Shown here: positions 11,636 through 22,700 of the stretch, piece by piece
How the letters are laid out: each line of letters starts with the position of its first letter
How positions within the stretch are numbered: the first letter of the stretch is position 1
From: Bryopsis sp. KO-2023
Taxonomy: Eukaryota; Chlorophyta; Ulvophyceae; Bryopsidales; Bryopsidaceae
Length of the DNA: 64,000 bases
Direction: 5' to 3'
Assembly (NCBI GenBank): GCA_030272585.1
Contig: BSYQ01000013.1
Span: 2,542,001-2,606,000, forward strand
Made by a program: the position numbers and the translations under genes
Notes under the pieces: model-generated
The model's input: the letters and a program-made list of their open reading frames with translations, nothing else
Databases searched by the model: none
What the model was told of the DNA's origin: nothing

Positions 11636-12256
11636 AATCACCCCGCACACACATCAAAGGAGCCCGCACACGCTATTTTCCCTCACCCCGCACAGGACCC
11701 AAAAACACCGGCACAAACCTTTTACAATCACCCCGCACACACATCGAAGGGGCCCGCACACGCTATTTACACTCACCCCGCACAGAGACCCCGCACAACT
11801 GTGCGAGGTCCTGGCCCCCTTGTGCGGGGTGGTCCATGATTCGCACAGAACCTTGACCACCCATGCACAGGGCAAACAACACCCCGCACGGCTCTGTGCC
11901 CCGGTTTGGCCCCGTTTTTTGCGGGGTCCCGAATTAACCCCGCACAGACTGGTACCCCGCACACAGAACCTGACGTCTTTCATATCCACCCCGCACGGCA
12001 CCCCCGTACAGAGAATAGGCTGCCCCGCACACTGTACGGGGCTATGTTTCATCTGTACGGGGTCCCACAACGGGAAAGACGTCAGGTTCTGTGTGCGGGG
12101 TACCAGTCTGTGCGGGGTTAATTCGGGACCCCGCAAAAAACGGGGCCAAACCGGGGCACAGAGCCGTGCGGGGTGTTGTTTGCCCTGTGCATGGGTGGTC
12201 AAGGTTCTGTGCGGGGTCTGCAAAACACCCCGCACAGACCGCGATTTCCCATAGTG
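11636..12256. repeat. Right subterminal array and perfect palindrome of CACTA copy A
   Basis: About 20 CCCCGCACA-type units occur here. Within them, 11842-11981 and 12074-12213 are perfect reverse complements over all 140 bases, separated by a 92-base loop. Long frames exist on both strands only because the palindrome reads the same both ways; they are not genes. A transcript through this region would fold into a very long hairpin. Confidence 0.9.
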
Positions 12257-12259
12257 TTG

Positions 12260-12621
12260 TTCGTGGGTTCGTGGGAGGAGCTCACCTTGCAGCCGCCTCC
12301 TTGACCTACCCCCAGCATGGCGCTCGATCGAGAAAATCTGACCCCTAAGAAATAAATTCTTTGAAAACGTTCAATTATCGTGTAATACTCGCCATGCTTG
12401 TGGCGTAATGACCGCTCCAAGACCTCATCCAAGCTCGACGTGATGTAATTATCTGTGGGTTTCAAATCTTCTGGTGGCGCTTCTTTGATTTGGATGAGAA
12501 CACATGGCAGTCCTTTTTTGGCGTTACGATGAAATACTTCAAACCACCCAGTTCCATCATCACTTTTTTGCTGCGCAGCCATCCTGCCTATAAAACCCCA
12601 CTCTCCATTCGCTTTGGTCAT
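12260..12621 (-). CDS. Host ORF split near its C-terminus by CACTA copy A
   Basis: An ATG at 12621 opens a minus-strand frame of about 121 codons to the CACTA border, containing GEWGFIGRMAAQQKSDDGTG, WFEVFHRNAKKGLPCVLIQI and SLDEVLERSLRHKHGEYYTI. If the CACTA and one TTG copy are removed, the frame runs on for KERIEIKK and stops at 7080-7078, so the insertion lies about eight codons before the natural end. An intron-like 44-base stretch (gtatta...ttcttag) inside the frame is an alternative reading. Head-to-head with the glycine-rich protein gene. Function unknown. Confidence 0.45.
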
Positions 12622-12715
12622 GAATCGATCCCTGAGAGTTTCAGGTGGTGCGTTGCACCTTCCCAACGATCTTTTTAATTAGCAAGCACTGCGCAAGAAA
12701 GAAAGAATCAGCACA

Positions 12716-13047
12716 ATGGCCAAGATCGTTGTCGTTGCTTTGTTTGCGATGCTGGCCCTGGCCTCCGCCAGTTCTTCCCGTCTCGGTAAATAACCCACGC
12801 TCGACTTCTGGCTTAGGTTTGGTTTCAAATGCTGAGTACTGGCGATTGATATTTTTTCCCTTTTCCCTGCAGACTTCGATGACGCGCCTCATGGTAAGAA
12901 TTCGAACCGCACATTCCGTATCTTTTTGTGACCCCGCCCCACATTGGGACTCCTTGACTCAACTCACCCTAATTTTTTTCAGTGAGCCGTGGCCTGCTTG
13001 GCTGGGGTCGGTGGAGCTACGGCGGTGGTGGTGGAGGAGGTGGCGGA

Positions 13048-13096
<49 letters not shown>

Positions 13097-13375
13097 GTGG
13101 TGGTGGTGGTGGTGGCGGAGGAGGAGGCGGCGGTGGCAGAAAGTGTAAGTACTTAATGTGGTTTGTTTTCAGACTTTGACGGTTTGGATTGTATTGTACA
13201 CGATGGGCTAGTGATCAGCGGTGCTTAATGAAGTGACTGGTTCGTAGTGGTTGGCTGGAGAAGCGGCGGCGGAGGCGGAGGCGGAGGTGGAGGCGGAGGT
13301 GGAGGCGGAGGTGGTGGTGGTGGTGGTGGAGGAGGCGGCGGTGGTTGCAAGTGGTGGTGGGGGTGGTGCAAGTAA
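12716..13375 (+). CDS. Glycine-rich secreted protein
   Basis: Four exons with consistent phases: 12716-12785, 12873-12893, 12983-13144 and 13248-13375, giving 126 residues. The start ATG opens a clear signal peptide (MAKIVVVALFAMLALASA). A short acidic linker, a RGLLGWGRWSY motif and two long poly-glycine tracts in exons 3 and 4 follow. The protein ends in CKWWWGWCK, two cysteines bracketing a Trp cluster. An AATAAA signal lies at 13582-13587. The plan (signal peptide, poly-Gly body, Cys end) is that of plant-type cell-wall glycine-rich proteins; a structural extracellular role is inferred. The poly-Gly DNA is a GGN simple repeat and is likely length-variable. Confidence 0.8.
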
Positions 13376-14111
13376 TTGCTTGCCTGATTCTCAGCAGGGT
13401 TGTGTGCATTATTGAGTACAAGAAACTGGGTTCCATCGTGAAAGAGAATCATACTTCTTTCGACTGGGCACCAGGCTTAATATTTTGTTAATGTGAGGAG
13501 TTGGGCATCCACTTTTATTAATATGATTAGGTTTCAGCAGCGAGGTCTGCTCTTTGGACTGTGGCACAATCAATTTAGGAATCAATAAATCTACTACGTG
13601 TATTTGGTACTTATTTCTCCAGAATTTTGAGGAACTTTTGGTTTTTGTATGTATATTGCGCCAGGGTTACCTGGCTTCTAGATTCTGATCAAGTTTCCGG
13701 CTGTTGTTTAGGTGGGGTGTATTTTGGGACCCAACTCTTTTGTTCTATATGGATACGTTGTTTGGAATTACTGTATATTTGGAGGAGTCTTCAGTCAATC
13801 AGCTCCTCAGTGGCAATTGTAATACATGAACATTGCTGGACTGCACATTTTGTAAAAAAAAAAAGGTGGAAGCTGTGGGGTCCCATAACCTTGAACCTTT
13901 GGAAGTCCCTGCAAATATCATGAAATAACTCCCCACTAGGTTGCCTGCACTCTTTCAAGCAAGCTTTTTTCCATTAATGAGTTTCTTGGGACTCGGCTTG
14001 TAGAGCCACTCACCCAACAATCCAAGATACGACATTGAAGAAATATATAAATAGAAATATTAAATACTATACATTTCTTTTTTTTTCCTTAGAAATAGTG
14101 CTTGCAAGTTG
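13376..14111. other. Intergenic DNA, nothing recognised
   Basis: This is the 3' flank of the glycine-rich protein gene followed by AT-rich sequence up to the Ty3-like element target site CTAG at 14112-14115. Confidence 0.5.
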
Positions 14112-14115
14112 CTAG

Positions 14116-14264
14116 TATCAAGAACGTGAGTAAACAGCTGCTTACATCGAATCAAGGTACCTCCGTTCTTTTAACCACAACCATGTTCGATCTATCCCAT
14201 GTTCTAATTCTATGAAATGACTCCTTCTAATCAATCACGAGCTACCTTCCCATCAATTCTGACA
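14116..14264 (-). repeat. 3' LTR of compact Ty3-like element
   Basis: A 149-bp direct repeat identical to 18622-18770. A short purine tract (AGGGAAGCG on the minus strand, 14273-14265) precedes it and overlaps the integrase stop codon. Confidence 0.92.
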
Positions 14265-14271
14265 CGCTTCC

Positions 14272-14634
14272 CTAGCGCTTAAAATATCGACGTAACCTAT
14301 CATGATGAAACACTCCCTTTATCTTAACCCCTTCAATGGTTTCCAATTCAAACAAACGGTTCCCTTTCTTTTTCTGAACTCGATAAGGGCCCTTCCATTT
14401 CGGTTCAAACTTCTGACCATGCACACCATCACCAAAGTTATTTCTAACCAAAACCAAACCCCCAATCACAATTTCCTTTTCCAAAAACTTCTGGGGATCC
14501 AATTCTGCAACTTGCTTTTCTCCTATTTGCTTTTCAAGATCACGAACCTTTCTCCTAATTTCCAAAATATCCACTTTCTTTCCCTGTGCATTTTTGACCC
14601 AATAAGATTTCTCGGGGCGAAAACCCCAAAACAC
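14272..14634 (-). CDS. Integrase C-terminal domain, displaced by +1 frameshift
   Basis: The frame is overlapped by the end of the Gag-Pol frame and contains VLVRNNFGDGVHG...FEPKWKGPYRVQKK and FHHDRLRRYFKR. This is the GPY/F module that ends Ty3-type integrases. In the overlap the Gag-Pol frame carries the expected FSPREILLGQK, so the junction lies downstream of it, around 14560-14600, in a run of A and G. Either a recent one-base indel broke the element or a +1 ribosomal shift occurs; with identical LTRs, a recent mutation or trans-mobilised copy is simplest. Stop TAG at 14274-14272. Confidence 0.85.
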   Translation of the reverse strand: MFWGFRPEKSYWVKNAQGKKVDILEIRRKVRDLEKQIGEKQVAELDPQKFLEKEIVIGGLVLVRNNFGDGVHGQKFEPKWKGPYRVQKKKGNRLFELETIEGVKIKGVFHHDRLRRYFKR

Positions 14635-17600
14635 TTGAACGCGAATCTCTCATCAGCTCAACTGCCTCAGTTACGAATTCCGCCCACCTCGATTTATCTT
14701 TCCAACACATGCGCTGCAGTCGATGCACGAGCGTCTGATTCGCTCTTTCCACTCTACCATTTGATTTTGGCGAGTACGAACTGATCTCTACCTTTTCAAT
14801 TTTTTTCTCGGCCAGATACTTGGCGAAATACGAACTGCCAAATGCTCCTCCATTATCGCCCATCAGCGACTCAATACGGCCCCACTTATGTCGCCAAGCT
14901 TCCACAAAATGAACGAGCTGATCGCTGGTCGCACTGGACACTGGTTTCGCTTCAACCCAGCGCGAAAAGAAGTCTACACCTACCAAAATGTATTTGTGCA
15001 CGCCACTAATATCCAGGGGTCCCACAAAATCCACCGCCACCACTTGCATAGGACGATCTGTAGGAATCGACAAGCTGGAGGCAGTCTTCCTCAGTTTCCC
15101 AAACCGCTGGCACGTGTCACAAGTACGGCAGTGTGCCTCTGCATCCTTTCGCATATCTGTCCAAAAAAAAGATCGACGCATCCTCTCCAAGGTTTTCTCG
15201 ACACCAAAGTGCCCAGCTTTATCGTGACACGTCTCCAAAACCGTCTTGACCATACTGCGCGGAATCACCACCTTATAATCTGAATCCATCCATTTCTGCA
15301 ACATTCCATTTTTCCAAACCAGCTGATGCTTGTAGCACAACTGAGCTGCCTGCAAAAACCCTTTCCATTGCTCTTCCTTTTCCAATTCCCTTTTCAAGCA
15401 CAACTCCTGATTTCCAGCTTCCACAGGGCAAACCTCCGAACGCTCAACGAGATAACGTTGACGAGATAATAGGTCGGCCAAAAAATTCTCCTGGCCGGCA
15501 ATATGGTGCACACGCAAAGGGTACACAAAAAGATCTTGCACCTGAGCCAATTGGCGACGTATAAAATCGGTGGAAGACGTAGCCGAAAACATCGCCACCA
15601 CCGTTCGATTATCAGTATAGATATCGAATTTCTGGTTAATCAAAAAGGCGCGAAGGGCCGTTACCGCTCTGCAAAACCCTCGCAGTTCCGAAAAATTGGA
15701 GGAGCGAAAGGGCTGAGTATTATAGGCACTCCACATAGCCACCAGTCGCTGACCTTGCACCAAGAGAGCACCATGAGCCAAGGACGAACTGTCAACGTAC
15801 AGACGCAAGGGCTCGTCGGAATGTGGCTGCCAATAATGCAATCGCCAAAGGGCAGACGTAAGCCGAGTGACCACGGTATCCCAATCTCGACAAAACTCCG
15901 GTGTAGAGAACCGATCTGGAGGGGCCTGACAATAAGCACGCAGGCGAGCAAGAACCGCCGACACATTGGGGTTGAAAGGAATCAGCCCCAAACATAAACC
16001 GAAAAAACTCCGCAACTGCAATCGGGAAACCGGGCGCTGAAATTGAGCGACCTTAGTAATCACCGAAGGATCCAAACAAACCCCCTGGGCGGAAAAACGA
16101 ACCCCCACGAAACAGACCTCATTCTGAAAAAACGAACACTTCGCAAAATTAAGCACCCAACCATCGCGCTGAAGCTCTTCACAAAGAATAAGCAACGCGC
16201 GACGGTGGGACTCAATAGAATCCGACCCCAAACAAAGATCATCAACATACCCCGATAATTCCGCATCCGGGACCTCTTTTCGTAACCGAGAACGAACACG
16301 GCTGAGAGAATATTGAATTGCCCGCAAAAACCAATGCATTGAATTATGAAACCCAAAGGGCAACCGAGTAAAAACGAAAAATTGGTGGTCGAAACAAATC
16401 CCAAAAAACTTATGCAACGACGGATGCAGGCGAATACAAGTGAACGCCGACGACACATCCAGAGTAGAAAAAATTTTCTTTTGCCCTAAGGTACGAACCA
16501 AGGCATGGCGATGCAAGCCTGGAGAAAATACTTGACGCACTGAGGCGTTAAGCAAACGAAAATCCACGACCATACGCAATGCAGAGGAATGAGGTTTGGG
16601 AACCATAAAAAAAGGGGCCATTACCCGAGGGGTCCAGGAAACTGGCCGCAGAACGCCTTGCTTGGTCCAGGTGGTGATCTGTTGCTGAGCAGCAAGAAAC
16701 TCCTGACCCACCAAGGGAGGTTGGGGGGGTGCAAGCGTGCTAGGAGTCGAAACAAAAGGCAATTCCTCGATGACCTCAGGTTTGAACGAGCCCACTGTCG
16801 ACGCAAACAAGGCCGGAAATTGCGAGGGTAAATCCGCAGCACAGGGCCGAACATTAGCAACCATAGTAGCGGGAGTGGTGGGAGGGGAATAAGTGGCGAG
16901 AGTACGAACAATCCCATCCGCTTGCTTCAACTCCACTGTCGTTGCCGCCAACAAAACCCCAGCAATCGCTGTCCGACTTCCCAACATAACCGGCGTAGCT
17001 GTGGCATTAGTAAGAGTAACTCGCAGAGAGTGGCCACGCATCCAAATGGCCGAAGAAGCCGATACACCCGCTGGCAAACGTCCAGAATCAAAAAACGCCA
17101 CCGAGGTCGAGGGTACAATAGGGAGTACCACAGTAAGGGTGGATTGGGCAGCAATAACCCGAGAGGACCCCAAGGCACAGAACAACACACCATCCTTAAC
17201 CACTGGCTGCACTGGCAAGGGTTCAGCAGCCGTTAAACGCCAAACAACCCCTTGATCATCAACCGAATCAGGAGCGACGGCCAAACATTGAACGGCTGGT
17301 TGACGAGGAAGTTCTAAAACCCGATGCGCGGGATTGGGCTTGGCCTTGAGCTCACTAAGAACGTCGTTCCCCAAAATCATGTCGTAACCCAACTCGGGAC
17401 AAACAAAAACCCATTGCTGAAGAGATGTTTGTCCAATAGTGAGCGTCACCTGAGCAGTACCCAAACAAGTCAACGCCGACTGATTAGCACAGCGCAAAAC
17501 GCGCTCCGTAGGTTGAGGAACAGCACCGGCCAACTTCGCAATCTTCGCCGAAATCAAAGAAACTCCAGCACCTGTATCAATAAGCCCATTGCACGTGACC

Positions 17601-18623
17601 TGTGCGTTAACCACGGCAGGGCAAAACAATAGCGAACCCGAACTGGTCATTTTTACAGTGTTAACCCCCTGGGCTTGCTCCTCGGTGTCCCCCTGATTCG
17701 TCTCAACATCTCCTCCAAACAAGGCATCTTCGAAAACTGGAACATCGATATTAAAAATTTTCTCCCTTTCTGGTTGACCCTGGCGATAATTCTTAGGCCT
17801 CTGCCATGGCCGATTCTGAAAACGACCCTGGCGCTGAGTCCCACGAGCTCCGTCACGTAACACATCCTGTAAAAAATTGCGATAGCCCTGATTCCTGCGG
17901 GCCAAATGGCGTGAAGCCATACGAAAATCCTGCATCGTTTTAATAGCGGAAAACTCGACCCGTTCGCCCTGGATAACACTCTGCACATTAACTGTATCAA
18001 TTTCCATTGGGTCCGCGGCGGAACCAACAGCTCCTCCTCCAGAATCCCACGCAAGGCTCTCATGCAAACGCTCCAGCATTGCCTTGAGAGTAGTCGAAGA
18101 CTTAGGCAATGAACGCACGAGTTCCTGTGCTGACTTCGGGAGATGCGAATATAGAATACTGCACTTCACCGTTTCTGCGAGTTTATCCATTTGATCTGCT
18201 GCCTGACAAAAACGAGTCGTGAAATGCTCCAGTTTTTCCTTAGGTCGCATTTTCTCCCTGCGCAGCTTTTGCTCATCTGACGCCAGGTCTGTAGGAAGCG
18301 CCGCCCGTAACTCAGCGACCAAAATAATCCATGCTTCAGCGGCTCCAACCGCACTCAAAGGACTAGCGAACACCGTAAACTCCGTGGCATCTTCTCCCGC
18401 ATATTTCCCGTTAATAAAATTCAATTCCAGTCCTTGCGTTTGGACCCTTTCGATTCTGTTCGCAAACAGCCGACATGCTGGGCTTCCTGGGACCGCTAAT
18501 CGCAGTAACGCATACGATTTCTCCTCAAAAGAAATCCCCCCACACCCAGCATACGGAATAGCCCATTCAGCTACTTCCCTTGTCCAGGTTGAAAACTTCG
18601 TTTTCCCAAGCTCCGAAACCATA
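14555..18623 (-). CDS. Gag-Pol polyprotein of compact Ty3-like element
   Basis: One continuous frame of about 1,355 residues from the ATG at the LTR/primer-site junction (18622; an in-frame ATG inside the LTR at 18661 is the alternative). The order is: a Gag-like N-terminus of about 300 residues with no visible zinc knuckle, an aspartic protease (LIDTGAGVSLIS), reverse transcriptase with TLDVSSAF, LPFGFHNS and the catalytic YVDD, RNase H (LYVDSS, IYTDNR), an integrase HHCC finger (HDKAGH...CRTCDTC) and core (VAVDFVGP, MGDNGGAFG, NGRVERANQT). LPFGFHNS replaces the usual LPFG(L)xNAP, so the RT is divergent. Gag and Pol are fused with no frameshift between them. A +1 shift near 14560-14620 separates the integrase C-terminus. 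Confidence 0.9.
18610..18621 (-). promoter_or_regulatory. tRNA primer-binding site (compact Ty3-like element)
   Basis: TGGTTTCGGAGC lies immediately inside the 5' LTR and would pair with a tRNA ending GCTCCGAAACCA. The same 12 bases serve three other LTR elements here (26545, 40075 and 58782). Confidence 0.85.
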
Positions 18624-18770
18624 TCAAGAACGTGAGTAAACAGCTGCTTACATCGAATCAAGGTACCTCCGTTCTTTTAACCACAACCATGTTCGATCTA
18701 TCCCATGTTCTAATTCTATGAAATGACTCCTTCTAATCAATCACGAGCTACCTTCCCATCAATTCTGACA
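18622..18770 (-). repeat. 5' LTR of compact Ty3-like element
   Basis: A 149-bp repeat beginning TGTCAGAATTG and ending CTTGATA on the minus strand, next to the target duplication CTAG. It must hold promoter and polyadenylation signals in very little space. Confidence 0.92.
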
Positions 18771-18774
18771 CTAG

Positions 18775-19706
18775 GAGGAGCACACTTCTGAACTGTGCAG
18801 CGTTTTTTTTGGAAAATCCCGGCAATATTTAGATAGCACATTTCAAGGACACCACAGTTGTGGACATCAATGGCAGGAGGAAAGGAGGAAGAGGAATCAT
18901 TCCCAGTGCTCCTATTGCACACATCTTCAGACTATAATCAGCTTGGCTGGCATCTTCAGACTACGATCAGCTTTGGTTGTGTCTAATCATACAATGTTCT
19001 GCATTATATTTTTTTTTTTGCTGTTTTTGCACCGCGGAGATGGCTGTCGTTGCTTTTGCCTGTTTGCACTTGGACATCCATCTGACTGAAATCGATCAAA
19101 CGAGGATTTGGAGGATTTTGGAGGAAAAAAAAGGTGGTGGTTTTGTGTAATTGAAACTTAGAAAAAAAAACAGATGTTTGTTAAAGAACAATCAAAAGTA
19201 TGTAACTTTGGGTGAGAGAGGGGAAAATAGTATGAGGGGAAAGGGATAGAGAAAATTTTGATAGAAAAAATATCTAGTTGGGCTATGGAGTCTGTTTTTT
19301 TCAACAACCAATAATTACATTTAGGCAAAAAAGAGGCCATCACCCCCCCCCCTACTCCCAGAAAGATTCAAACCTAGCCACCATGCCACGAACCCACCCA
19401 AAAAGCTTCCCGAGTTTGTTTCACACCCTATTTTTCTTTTTCCCCCAAAGAAAGGTGAGTTTGCTATGATGGGACACTGAGAGAGTTCGAATCCTCTTCA
19501 AAAGTGACGCATTTCGTGAAATTAAATCAAGCTGTCCCATCGGAAACACGCAGCAAAAACCTTCAAAACGACCCACGGCGCCCTCCACAGCAAAAATTAT
19601 TCGTTGCGAATTTCAGCAGTGTATTCACTTGATAAAAATCAGGGTGCTTGCTTTCTTATTTTATTTGCGAAAAGGATACGGCTGTGTTTACCAGAACACG
19701 ATTGCA
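18775..19706. other. Upstream region of the PAN-domain gene, nothing coding
   Basis: AT-rich sequence with a short direct repeat (CATCTTCAGACTA.. at about 18921 and 18951) and homopolymers. The promoter of the gene at 19707 must lie here, but no clear element is seen. Confidence 0.4.
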
Positions 19707-22700
19707 ATGCATTCCGTTGCCGTGATTATCGCATGTCTCGCTCTGGGATCCTGCTGCTGGGCGGAAGCCCGAGCAGTCGCAGGTGCACTTTTTTTGAGTC
19801 TTTGTGCCGCCCGTGTGTGGGATGCCCGTCTTCGTGTTTTTCTTTTCGACATCCCTGAAGGGGGACGCTTCGCAACACTGTTTTGAACGAATTGCGTAAC
19901 GTTGTGTTCTGATCATTACAGGTCAAGAGGGTGATTTGAGTGGATTCGGCGGGATGCGCAGTCTCAAACAAGGTGTGCAGTGTCGTCAAGTAAATGTAAA
20001 TGTTGTTTGTTTGATTTTGTCGTCAAGTAACAAATTTTATGATATCTTTTGTCGAGATTTTCACTTGCTTATTTTCTCCAGAAATTCCAAAATTTCTGGT
20101 GATAGATTGTTCAACTTCAGCCTTGGGTGGCTGTGTTTTTTGTCTGTGTGTTGGAATTATTATCAGCAGCTGTCGATGATAATTTGTCGAGAAAATGTTT
20201 GTGAATAGGGAATGCATGTGGGAATTTTGATTTCAAGTTCAACACCGATTTTCCTTCTGGAACTCCCATGAACAATGGAGCAGAGGCCATCACTGCAAAC
20301 AGCGACGATTGCTGTGCTCTCTGCACCAACACTGATGGTGAGGAATTCTTTTTTCTCCAGCCGCTCAGGGCCTGAGATCGATCCTTTCTTTATTTATTAC
20401 AGCAAATCTGCACTATGGGAAAACCCGCTCTGTGCGGGGTTGGTCGAATCTCCGCCAAATATCGAAGAACGTCGAACTGACGAATTAAGACCCGAAACAG
20501 AACAGAAACGTATCAGGAACGGTCGGATGTACCTGGGTTCGACTCCCAGGCGTTCCAATCCCCTTAAAACTGGGGTCGCGAAAAAGTCGTCAGCGACTGG
20601 AATTCGCGACCCCGCACAGATGTCTGTGCGGGGTTATAAACACCGCACAGAAGATCAACGCCGCACAGAGACCTGTGCGGGGTGACCGTAAAACGAGGGA
20701 ATTTTCTTAAAACAAAAACACACACAAGTGCCCACAGTCCCCGAATCCCAAGCAACCCATCTGTTCATCCAAACCCACAAGGTTTAATAGCCCAAACACC
20801 ATCCACACAATGTACCCCGCACAGAAGTCCACAACCCCCGCCCACACAGCCACATGCCCCGCACAAACACCGCGAAGAAAAAGAAGGAAGATCTTCTTAC
20901 TCTTTCACTTGCTCTTTCGAGCAGTTTTCGGGGTTTTGGGTGAAATTCATTCAAAAAAACACACACACAGTTGTGCCCACAGTCTCCGAATCCCAAGCAA
21001 CTCATCCGTTCATCGAAACCCGCAAGGTTTAATAACCCACAATATCATCAGAAAAAACTATGAGAGCACGCACGTTAGTCGGAATCAAAAAAGGCCGCAG
21101 AGGGCTGTGTGCGGCGTTCCGACTCCGCACGATACGCATTCATAACAATACCAAACAAGAAAAACCAGTCCCCGAAGCTCAAAAAAACCTTGACGTTCAT
21201 CCAAATCGATCAACTTCGGCTAATCTTGACATGTCGAACCAAAAAGCCACACAAAAAAGAACAGGAAAACCACCACCACCGCACAGAAATCTCAACAGCC
21301 ACGCACAAAAACCCATACACCCCGCACAGACCTATTTTTTCGGAACGAGCGACGTTTTGGGGACGGCGAACGTTCCTCCTCGGCCACAAAACAACAGCCC
21401 CGCACACAGGCGCGTAAACCCCGCACCGCCGTTTACTTCTTGCGCGACGACCTGCGTTTTTTTGGTGAATCCTCCTTCGCCTTCTTGGACCTCCGCGTTT
21501 TCTCGGCCTTTTCCAGAGCCTTCTGCCTGATGGACTTCTTCCCACTATCGTACAACCGATCCTTGTCCCTCTTTTTTTTGGGCGGTTCATCCTCCCCCGC
21601 ACTTGACTCGTAGTCGGGCTCGGCATCGTCGCCAATGTCCTGTGCGGGGTCCATGGGATCCTGTGCGGGGCTATCGTGATCGTCACCAGCGCCGCACTCT
21701 GTGACCGAATCCTCCAGAACTGGTGCTGGAAGACCGTGAAGCGCTGCCTCCGCGCTCTCGGAGAAAGGGCCGCCGGAGGTACCGGAGGCACCGGAGGGAC
21801 CACCGGTGTCATGACTTCCGGATACCTCTCCTAAGCCGCACACACTAGTTTTAGCCCCGCACACACACATAGAAACCCCGCACACCAGAACATCAACAAA
21901 ATGGTTACAAACACTGACTTTTTTGAACCACGCACAGAAGTCCTCCGACCCCGCACGAAACAGGAAAAAACATGTGTCGACAACCAATCAATCCCTCACC
22001 TGGATCCAGTGGAGGCGGCTGCAGTACACGGGGAATGGTGGGCTCCCTTGGCTGCTTCCCACGGGCGATCTCCTCCGGGGTCTCCTCCTCGGGTGGTGGC
22101 TGACGCACCTGCGTGCACACGAGAAATCAGTTAGCGCACGAAGTATGATAAACCCCGCACAGAAGACCTACCACCCCGCACAGAGACCGAAACAGCAACA
22201 CTGAACCAAACACGCACAGACACAATCGAGGCCCGCACAGACAAGTTCATAACAGCCACGCACAGAAACAACCCACCCCCGCACAGAGACATTTGAGACA
22301 CGCACATCAAGTTCTGCACTCACCACGAAATCATGGAGCAGCGTCCCCGTCTCCGCGAACCTCCGCTTCATCGCCTTCACCTCGTCCACCCACGCTACCT
22401 CGGTCGTGTACCACTCGTCGTTCGGGACGAGGGTGGCGCGCAGGTGGACGGTGTCCTGTATTTTCTCGGTGCGGGTGGCGTTTTCAGTCTCGAGGGCGTC
22501 GATTCGCTTTTTATGCTGCTTGATGTTGCGCCTGCTATCCTGCACCCTACAGCCCGGCACACACCGGGGTTAGAACCGCACACACACACACGAACCCCGC
22601 ACACACACAACACCCCGCACACAGATAAAACCCCCACAGCCCCGCACAAACACGTATACACCCCGCACAGAACAGGAAAAGGGCGCTTACCTGTCGACCA

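Larger units (their letters stand above)
7106..12256 (+). mobile_element. CACTA (En/Spm-type) transposon, copy A, non-autonomous
   Basis: The left end CACTATGGGAAAACCC and the right end are imperfect 30-bp inverted repeats with 3 mismatches, flanked by the 3-bp target duplication TTG (7103-7105 and 12257-12259). Subterminal arrays of CCCCGCACA(G/C) in both orientations follow, as is usual for CACTA elements, where the transposon protein binds. The right third (about 10660-12256) is homologous to the right end of copy B (50370-51720), and the left end to 20411 onward. The element lacks the transposase found in copy B and instead carries a dynein exon and other exon-like pieces. It lies inside a host ORF. 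Confidence 0.85.
14116..18770 (-). mobile_element. Compact Ty3-like LTR retrotransposon
   Basis: A 4,655-bp element on the minus strand with two 149-bp LTRs (14116-14264 and 18622-18770) that appear identical, ends TG...TA, and a 4-bp target duplication CTAG at 14112-14115 and 18771-18774. The primer-binding site abuts the 5' LTR with no gap. Coding sequence starts at (or inside) the LTR border and ends within 8 bases of the 3' LTR, so there is essentially no untranslated interior. Identical LTRs imply a recent insertion. Domain order protease-RT-RNase H-integrase is that of Ty3-type elements; no chromodomain is present. Confidence 0.92.

Noticed and set aside
11654-12254. Overlapping frames of 144-193 codons on both strands
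   Set aside because: They read the same peptide from both strands because of the 140-bp palindrome; codon content is fixed by the repeat, and it is not a gene.
13021-13140. Plain GGN microsatellite with no gene
   Set aside because: It is flanked by a signal-peptide exon and splice sites in register, and a second poly-Gly exon ends in a defined motif, so coding is better supported.
20082-20182. Extra Cys-rich exon (EIPKFLVIDC...) in the PAN gene
   Set aside because: It ends in a stop and would cut off the PAN module; skipping it keeps phase 1 with the exon at 20209. It may be a poison or alternative exon.
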